Made by a program: the position numbers and the translations under genes. The notes below the pieces were generated by a model. That model made no database searches. It was not told the origin of the DNA and worked only from the letters and a program-made list of their open reading frames with translations. DNA of 11,735 nucleotides from Bacteroidia bacterium (GTDB taxonomy: Bacteria; Bacteroidota; Bacteroidia; NS11-12g; UBA955): contig JALRLA010000155.1 of NCBI GenBank assembly GCA_023254645.1, forward strand, positions 1 through 11,735, written 5' to 3'. This document shows positions 7,251 to 11,735 of the stretch, piece by piece; the stretch's first letter is position 1, and each line of letters begins with the position of its first letter.

Positions 7251-8258
7251 CTAAAAACCGTTTACCCCGTTGACTGTGGTGTATTTAAGCACCAAGTTTT
7301 TGTCGGGATAGATGCGTTTGAACGCGCTTTGCACCATCAAGGTTGCTTCGTGAAATCCGCAGAGAATGAGCTTCAACTTACCAGGATACGTATTGATGTC
7401 ACCGATGGCATAAATGCCCGGGACTGAAGTCTGGTAATCGAAGGTGTCGACTTCAATGGCGTTTTTGTCAAGGGCCAAGCCCCAATCAGCGATGGGTCCC
7501 AACTTGGGAGAAAGGCCGAACAAGGGTAGGAAATGGTCAGCCTTAATCCAACTTAAGTCGTCTTGACCCTGAATTTTCACTCCAACGGAGTCTAAGGCAT
7601 CATCGCCTTTCAGTTCGACAGCTTCTGATTGGTTGATCAAATCAATCTTTCCAGCGGCAGCCAAATCCATGACTTTTTGAACGCTATCCAAATGCCCGCG
7701 AAACTCGGTTCGGCGGTGCAAGAGGGTGATGTGCTGGGCGACGTCGGCCAAAAAGAGGGTCCAATCCAGGGCGCTGTCCCCTCCACCTGATATTAACAAT
7801 CTTTTGCCTCGATAGGCTTCCGGGTCTTTGACCATGTAATCAACGCCTTTGCGCTCGAATTGGGTCAAGTTGGGAATGGGTGGTTTGCGGGGTTCAAAAA
7901 CGCCAAGACCACCAGCGATGGCTACGTTGGGTGCCTTGTGCTGCAAGCCTGATTCTGTGGTGACAATGAACCCATTGCCATCGGTTTTTTCTATGGAAAC
8001 GGCTTTCTCACCCAAGGTAAATCCAGGTTTGAAAGGCTCGGCTTGCTTCATCAAGTTGTCGATCAAGTCACCGGCTAAAACCTCCGGGAAACCGGGAATA
8101 TCGTAGATGGGTTTCTTGGGGTAGATTTCGGTCAATTGACCTCCTGGCTGGGGGAGCACATCGATCAAGTGGCAACGCAATTTGAGCAAACCAGCCTCAA
8201 ACACGGTGAACAGACCCACAGGGCCGGCTCCAATGATGATGATGTCCGTTTCAACCAT
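7251..8258 (-). CDS. Ferredoxin-NADP reductase, thioredoxin-reductase-like type
   Basis: A 335-residue soluble flavoprotein that should transfer electrons between NADPH and ferredoxin or flavodoxin. The N-terminal FAD fold carries GAGPVG (10-15), and the second FAD motif is YAIGDI (283-288). The NADPH domain has GGGDSALDW (158-166) and HRRTEFRGH (181-189), whose arginines fit the 2'-phosphate. The overall layout is that of thioredoxin reductase, but the CxxC redox pair expected just before the NADPH glycine motif is absent (the region reads VDYMVKDPEAYRG). That absence is the main argument for the FNR assignment. The C-terminal extension (KYTTVNGVNGF) is also typical of this FNR type. It follows the VWA-like gene after 48 bases, beyond an inverted repeat, and has its own TACCTTTG box 8 bases before the ATG. 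Confidence 0.9.
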   Translation of the reverse strand: MVETDIIIIGAGPVGLFTVFEAGLLKLRCHLIDVLPQPGGQLTEIYPKKPIYDIPGFPEVLAGDLIDNLMKQAEPFKPGFTLGEKAVSIEKTDGNGFIVTTESGLQHKAPNVAIAGGLGVFEPRKPPIPNLTQFERKGVDYMVKDPEAYRGKRLLISGGGDSALDWTLFLADVAQHITLLHRRTEFRGHLDSVQKVMDLAAAGKIDLINQSEAVELKGDDALDSVGVKIQGQDDLSWIKADHFLPLFGLSPKLGPIADWGLALDKNAIEVDTFDYQTSVPGIYAIGDINTYPGKLKLILCGFHEATLMVQSAFKRIYPDKNLVLKYTTVNGVNGF

Positions 8259-8266
8259 AACAGGTA

Positions 8267-8274
8267 CAAAGGTA
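8267..8274 (-). promoter_or_regulatory. Possible -7 promoter box upstream of the FNR gene
   Basis: The minus strand reads TACCTTTG, an exact TAnnTTTG match ending 8 bases before the ATG. The same octamer at the same distance precedes the glutaminyl cyclase gene. A -33 TTG at normal spacing is not visible. It sits just downstream of the inverted repeat that ends the preceding transcript, as expected for a terminator-promoter boundary. Confidence 0.4.
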
Positions 8275-8283
8275 ACACAAGCT

Positions 8284-8332
8284 ACGGTCTCGGAACATGA
8301 GCCTTGTCAGCTTCCGATTCGTTTGAGACCGT
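8284..8332. repeat. Inverted repeat spanning the end of the VWA-like gene
   Basis: ACGGTCTC (8284-8291) and GAGACCGT (8325-8332) are a perfect 8-bp inverted repeat. Inside it, GGAA (8292-8295) can pair with TTCC (8312-8315), leaving a 16-base loop and a 9-base bulge on one side. The VWA-like gene's TGA stop (8307-8309) lies in the loop, so one arm is coding and the other is in the intergenic gap. On the minus strand no T-run follows (AGCTTGTG), so it is not a textbook intrinsic terminator. It may still terminate, stabilise the 3' end or insulate the next promoter. Confidence 0.55.
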
Positions 8333-9668
8333 CGCTTTGGTAGATGAACCAATGCCGGCCAATTTTAACCTTGCTTCCCGTGCGCAACACTTGCAGGTTT
8401 CGGAGTTCAGTTCCATTGACGAGCAAGCTACCTCCAGTTTTTCGGGCGAGTTCGATGTAGTCCAGATGAATCTGGTCGTGAACGCCGCAAAGCATGATGC
8501 AGATGGGTTTGTCCACGTGTTGCATGAGGGAAATGTCTTTGATGGGGGCATTGTTGTCGGCAATCATCAAGACCGAATCGGTATCGGGCCAGCGCTTCAG
8601 AGAATAGAGCGTGGCTTCGATGTTGTTTTCGGGGTAGTCTCCGCCCATGCCATTCTTCATGGCGATGGCCATGGTGTGGTAGACAGAATCAAAGTCTTGG
8701 GATTCGGCAAAGTACAAACCACCCGTTCTGCCGACGAATTTGAGTTCCTGCGGTTTGGAATCTCCATCGTTGAAAAAACAGAATCGACCCATTTCCAGGG
8801 CCTGGGTAGAGTAACGAAGCCATAGCATGACCTGAGCGTTGTAAGGGCTCATGGAACCAGTTACATCGGCAATGATGGTCCAGCGACCGTTCCATGCCTT
8901 GGAGGTTAAGGATCGGTATTCGGTGGTACGGGCCAACAACGAAGAATCAAAGATTCCATCTTTGCGGTAGTGCCCCGGTATTTTCTTCAATGGGATGCTA
9001 TCCACCACCACTTTCATCTCCGGTTTGCGCATCCAAATGCCCGAACTCTCAAAGCGCATGCCTTGCAGTTTTTTGGAGTTGTTGTGGGGCAAATAGAACC
9101 CGGTGGGTTCGAGGTGTCTCTTGGTGCGGTACACGGTTTTTTCGGGCACCCATGTGCTGGTGTCCCGGTAGGTCTCTAGTACGGCTTCAATGCGCTTGAG
9201 TTCTTTCTCTACTTCGGCTTCATTTGGAGGATTTTTCAAATACACCACAAAGCCGTGAAAGGCTTGACGCGCTTCAACTTCGGTGACGGGTTTGCGCTGC
9301 TCGAAAATACGCCACTCAATGCTGGACTCTTCAAAAATGCTGGGGAATACGGCTTGCAATTCAGCAAAGCGCGTACGGTTGAGCTCGGGCTGATTGAAGG
9401 AGTCTACCTGGCGGTATCGAGTGTACACTAGATGAATGGCCTGGATTTGGTTGGCGACGGGTAGCTTGTTAGCGGTGAGCTCTTCGATGAACTTGGCTCT
9501 GGAAAACCCCATTTCCAAGTAAATGATGTTGGCTGATTTGGGGGTGGGGTGCATGCCTACTGAAATGGGCCTGAGCTTCATCAGCTCATTGATGCTGACT
9601 TGGCCAAAGGCTGTAGACAAAAAGCTCAGCGCGATGAAGCAGGTGTTAAAAATGCGTTTGATTGACAT
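8307..9668 (-). CDS. Secreted VWA-like protein of unknown function
   Basis: A 453-residue exported protein with no named family that I recognise. The signal peptide (about 1-22, MSIKRIFNTCFIALSFLSTA then FG) has a likely cleavage before Gln23. Residues about 25-250 are unassigned and contain a charged, helical stretch near 148-168. A von Willebrand A-like fold is suggested from about 262: TIIADVTGSMSPY gives a MIDAS-like D268-x-T270-x-S272 motif with Thr in place of the first Ser. GGDYPEN (342-348) fits the later acidic MIDAS loop, followed by a strand VLMIADNNAP with D371. The C-terminus is short and basic. It is the third gene of a tight run, starting 3 bases after the bshB1 stop. VWA domains usually bind a metal and a protein ligand, so an envelope binding or scaffolding role is possible; this is inference from fold alone. 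Confidence 0.85.
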   Translation of the reverse strand: MSIKRIFNTCFIALSFLSTAFGQVSINELMKLRPISVGMHPTPKSANIIYLEMGFSRAKFIEELTANKLPVANQIQAIHLVYTRYRQVDSFNQPELNRTRFAELQAVFPSIFEESSIEWRIFEQRKPVTEVEARQAFHGFVVYLKNPPNEAEVEKELKRIEAVLETYRDTSTWVPEKTVYRTKRHLEPTGFYLPHNNSKKLQGMRFESSGIWMRKPEMKVVVDSIPLKKIPGHYRKDGIFDSSLLARTTEYRSLTSKAWNGRWTIIADVTGSMSPYNAQVMLWLRYSTQALEMGRFCFFNDGDSKPQELKFVGRTGGLYFAESQDFDSVYHTMAIAMKNGMGGDYPENNIEATLYSLKRWPDTDSVLMIADNNAPIKDISLMQHVDKPICIMLCGVHDQIHLDYIELARKTGGSLLVNGTELRNLQVLRTGSKVKIGRHWFIYQSDGLKRIGS

Positions 9669-9671
9669 TGC

Positions 9672-10391
9672 TTAGTGCAAATCAAGCAAATTCAATGCCC
9701 CAATGGGCTTTTGGGTGTGAAACCCTTCGGCATATGTACAGGAAATAAGACGGCCAAAGGCTTGAGCTCGGGCTCGAATGCCCTCCAAGAAAGCTTCACC
9801 ACTTATGGGAGTCTCGGGTTCTTGGCTATTGGGGTCGTAGAATTGAGACGAATAAGCCAATATGCTTTGCATCTTGGTTTCCAGATGATCACCAATGTCG
9901 ATGACCAAATGGGGTTCAGTGTAACGATCTTGGATGTAGTGGTAAACGGTTTGAGGCCTGTGGGCGTATTGGGTTTGACCCTCCCACTCAGATTGGATTT
10001 TGGGCAATCCTGCCAAAAAACAGGCTCTCGAGGTTAATTCTGCCGCTCTCGCGTGATCGGGGTGTCTGTCGCTCAAGGCATTCGCCAAAACAACCTGAGG
10101 ACGGGTATAACGAATCACCCGAATCAGCGCTAGGAGTGTTTCTTGTGTTTCTTCAAAAAACCCATCTCCCAAATCCAAGTTGGTGCGGAAATCCAACCCT
10201 AGAATAGCCGAGCTTTTGGCCGCTTCTTCATCGCGCAAATCAGCGCTTCCTCGAGTGCCCAATTCTCCACGAGACAGGTCGCAAATGCCAATGCGGAATC
10301 CTTGTGCTTTGTGGCTGAGCAAGGTGCCAGCAGCAGAAAGTTCGACATCGTCAGGGTGAGCGCCAAAGGCCAAAATGTGCAGGGGTTTCAT
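9672..10391 (-). CDS. bshB1: Bacillithiol biosynthesis deacetylase BshB1
   Basis: A 239-residue zinc deacetylase of the LmbE/PIG-L family. BshB1 removes the acetyl group from N-acetylglucosaminyl-malate in the second step of bacillithiol synthesis. The zinc site is visible: H12, D14 and D15 in GAHPDDVELSA, and H113 in DRHPDHARAAEL. The stretch CDLSRGELGTRGS is characteristic of the BshB1 branch, as is the Ser/Asp-rich acidic segment around YSSQFYDPN. Length and collinearity are full. Its ATG is 2 bases after the stop of the glutaminyl cyclase gene, and the VWA-like gene begins 3 bases after its own stop, so the three are probably translated from one mRNA. bshA and bshC are not in the window. 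A paralogue acting on another GlcNAc conjugate cannot be excluded, but the motif context favours bacillithiol. Confidence 0.92.
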   Translation of the reverse strand: MKPLHILAFGAHPDDVELSAAGTLLSHKAQGFRIGICDLSRGELGTRGSADLRDEEAAKSSAILGLDFRTNLDLGDGFFEETQETLLALIRVIRYTRPQVVLANALSDRHPDHARAAELTSRACFLAGLPKIQSEWEGQTQYAHRPQTVYHYIQDRYTEPHLVIDIGDHLETKMQSILAYSSQFYDPNSQEPETPISGEAFLEGIRARAQAFGRLISCTYAEGFHTQKPIGALNLLDLH

Positions 10392-10393
10392 GC

Positions 10394-11386
10394 TTAGAGG
10401 TTGGGAGGGTTGAACAAGAGGTGAAAGAGCGTGTTGCCGACGGCGTTTAACGTTTCTGGAACCACGGCGTCCAAATTGTCATCGTGGGTGTGCCAATAGG
10501 GAGCAAATCCAGTTTGGGGATTGTATTGAATGATGTCAATCATGGGAATTCCCGTGCCTCGGTATACGTAGTAGTGATCGTCAATGATGGCAGGTATACG
10601 TTGGGCGATGAAGTGCTTGGCGTAACCCAAACGGCTAGCCATTCTCCACGTGTGGTTCAAAATGCGACCACCCCAAGCATAGCTGTGGTCTTCCCAATAG
10701 AACTGTGCATCTTTGGCGCCTACCATGTCGAGTAAAACTCCAAAATCGGCTCTGTAATTCGATCTATGCGGGTTGGCCGCCCAAAGTTGAGAGCCTAAGC
10801 AGAAAGAATTTTCTACTTGAGACATGCCGTAATCTTCGGCATCGAACAAGAGAATGTCAATGCCGATGTCGGGTCGAAGGGTTTTCAAATTCCGAGCGAT
10901 TTCCAACAAAACGGCCACACCACTGGCCCCGTCGTTGGCACCTAATATGGCTCCCTCGGGGTTTTTGGTATCTTGGTCGGCAAAGGGACGGCTGTCCCAG
11001 TGAGAGGCTAGCGCTATTCGGTGTTCGGCTTGCCAATTGAAGCTGGCAATGAGGTTGATGGCAGGCAGAAGCTTGCCATCATAGGTGCGAACGGTTCCAT
11101 CTTGGCGCAACACAGTGTCGGCATAATTCAGCAACTTGGATTCCAAGTAATCGGCACATGCTTTCTGAGCTTTGGTTCCAGGTACGCGAGGGCCAAAAGA
11201 GAGTTGATCAGCGACAAACTGGTAAGCCGAGTCAGCTTGAAAGCCCGAGACCTCCCTGAAGCTACTTGTCTCAGTTGGGGTTTGGCTTTTTTCTGCGGGT
11301 GTTTCATGGCTGGAGCAGGAACTGGCCGTGACGACCAGAATTGTCAACACCAAGCCGGTCAAATGTGGGAATGTTTTGGCCCTCAT
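10394..11386 (-). CDS. Glutaminyl-peptide cyclotransferase (M28 fold) lipoprotein
   Basis: A 330-residue exported enzyme that should convert N-terminal Gln to pyroglutamate, as type II (M28-fold) glutaminyl cyclases do. The N-terminus is a lipoprotein signal with lipobox ASSC (lipidated Cys24). Single-zinc ligands are D152 (GANDGASG), E184 (FDAEDYG) and H299 (YWHTHDD). Other residues matching the cyclase active site are W202 (GSQLWA), D220 (LLDMVG), D269/D270 in IIDDHYY and W298. HWDSRP (129-134) is retained from the peptidase fold. An open frame continues upstream to 11725, but the ATG at 11386 gives the lipoprotein signal and avoids the divergent yicC gene. It heads a tight run with bshB1 (2-base gap) and the VWA-like gene. 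A true aminopeptidase of family M28 is the alternative; the single-zinc pattern and WHT motif argue for the cyclase. Confidence 0.87.
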   Translation of the reverse strand: MRAKTFPHLTGLVLTILVVTASSCSSHETPAEKSQTPTETSSFREVSGFQADSAYQFVADQLSFGPRVPGTKAQKACADYLESKLLNYADTVLRQDGTVRTYDGKLLPAINLIASFNWQAEHRIALASHWDSRPFADQDTKNPEGAILGANDGASGVAVLLEIARNLKTLRPDIGIDILLFDAEDYGMSQVENSFCLGSQLWAANPHRSNYRADFGVLLDMVGAKDAQFYWEDHSYAWGGRILNHTWRMASRLGYAKHFIAQRIPAIIDDHYYVYRGTGIPMIDIIQYNPQTGFAPYWHTHDDNLDAVVPETLNAVGNTLFHLLFNPPNL

Positions 11387-11394
11387 AGCAATGG

Positions 11395-11402
11395 CAAAGG
11401 TA
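11395..11402 (-). promoter_or_regulatory. Possible -7 promoter box upstream of the glutaminyl cyclase gene
   Basis: The minus strand reads TACCTTTG, identical to the box before the FNR gene and likewise ending 8 bases before the ATG. No -33 TTG at normal spacing is seen. It lies in the 48-base divergent gap shared with yicC. Confidence 0.4.
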
Positions 11403-11422
11403 GCCCATTTCAGCCGCACGCC

Positions 11423-11430
11423 TATCTTCG
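11423..11430 (+). promoter_or_regulatory. Imperfect -7-like box upstream of yicC
   Basis: TATCTTCG differs from TAnnTTTG at one base and ends 4 bases before the yicC ATG. No upstream -33 element is visible in the short divergent gap. The spacing matches the imperfect box before mtgA. Confidence 0.18.
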
Positions 11431-11434
11431 AAGC

Positions 11435-11735
11435 ATGAGTGATCCAATCAAGAGCATGACGGGCTTTGGCCGTGCGAAAGTGGAGAACGACCATTGGTCG
11501 GTACTTTGTGAAATCAAGGCTTTGAATGGACGTTATTTCGAAGCTGATTTGCGCATGCCCAAAATGCTCAATGAATGGGATCCGATCTTGCGTAAGTTGT
11601 TGAATGAGCGATTGGAAAGAGGAACCATCACCTGCCACATCAAATTGGAACAAAGGGAACTTGGGGAATCTCAAGGTCTGGAAGCCAATCTTATTTTGGC
11701 TCAGCAATACTTGAAGGTGATGCAAGATTTGGGTT
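11435..11735 (+). CDS. yicC: YicC-family protein (endoribonuclease-related), 3'-partial
   Basis: Translation from the ATG at 11435 gives 100 residues that stay open to the right edge, so the C-terminal two thirds are missing. The N-terminus MSDPIKSMTGFGRAKVE has the SMTGFGRA signature of the YicC family, followed by EIKALNGRYFEADLRMPKML and the basic helix LRKLLNERLERGTITC, all standard for the YicC N-terminal domain. E. coli YicC is an endoribonuclease linked to small-RNA turnover; in many bacteria yicC lies just upstream of guanylate kinase (gmk), which would be outside this window. It is transcribed divergently from the glutaminyl cyclase gene across 48 bases. No Shine-Dalgarno sequence precedes the ATG. 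Confidence 0.92.
   Translation, partial: MSDPIKSMTGFGRAKVENDHWSVLCEIKALNGRYFEADLRMPKMLNEWDPILRKLLNERLERGTITCHIKLEQRELGESQGLEANLILAQQYLKVMQDLG

Noticed and set aside
7251..8258. Thioredoxin reductase
   Set aside because: The fold and nucleotide motifs match, but the CxxC redox pair is absent, which points to the ferredoxin-NADP reductase type.
8304..8825. 173-residue plus-strand frame opposite the VWA-like gene
   Set aside because: It is antisense to the MIDAS-bearing coding region, which has a signal peptide and operon spacing; the plus-strand frame has no recognisable feature.
11387..11725. N-terminal extension of the glutaminyl cyclase frame up to an ATG at 11725
   Set aside because: It would run antisense through yicC, has no recognisable domain, and would bury the clear lipoprotein signal that starts at 11386.
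1..11735. Defence island, prophage, CRISPR array, transposon or tRNA gene
   Set aside because: No integrase, transposase, direct-repeat array, cloverleaf or phage-type gene is visible; genes are housekeeping types with tight operon spacing.

Overview
The window reads as ordinary chromosomal housekeeping DNA from a member of the Bacteroidota, probably near the Flavobacteriia. Pointers are a histidine kinase with the HQLGTP-type H-box, a small DUF4293-like membrane protein, a bacillithiol gene (bshB1), a thioredoxin-reductase-like ferredoxin-NADP reductase, a type II glutaminyl cyclase lipoprotein, absence of Shine-Dalgarno sequences and recurrent TAnnTTTG promoter-like boxes. Coding density is very high and no gap exceeds about 110 bases. 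I see no mobile element, CRISPR array, tRNA, rRNA or phage gene.

Layout. Bases 1-3327 (+ strand) hold a tight three-gene run: a membrane sensor histidine kinase (5' end outside the window), a four-helix membrane protein and a secreted M14 carboxypeptidase-like protein. It converges on a long minus-strand block. Read in the direction of transcription, that block starts at 11386 with a glutaminyl cyclase lipoprotein, bshB1 and a secreted VWA-like protein (gaps of 2 and 3 bases), ending in a strong inverted repeat. Then come a ferredoxin-NADP reductase and mtgA, each after a short gap. The last run is efp, speB, a cysteine desulfurase and a QueD/PTPS-family enzyme. Divergent from the cyclase, yicC starts at 11435 and runs off the right edge.

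How the genes fit together. The most coherent theme is the processing of exported proteins. The window encodes a glutaminyl cyclase, and the two classical signal-peptide proteins it encodes (M14 and VWA-like) both have a predicted cleavage site followed at once by Gln, as expected of Bacteroidota signal peptidase I substrates whose N-terminal Gln is cyclised to pyroglutamate. A second point of interest is the translation factor EF-P. Its tip loop has Asn where most EF-Ps carry a modifiable Lys or Arg, and its gene is stop-start coupled (TAATG) to agmatinase. A third is a set of TAnnTTTG boxes, three of them exactly 8 bases before the start codon, which would imply nearly leaderless transcripts. 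I found nothing that amounts to a new defence, mobile or RNA system.
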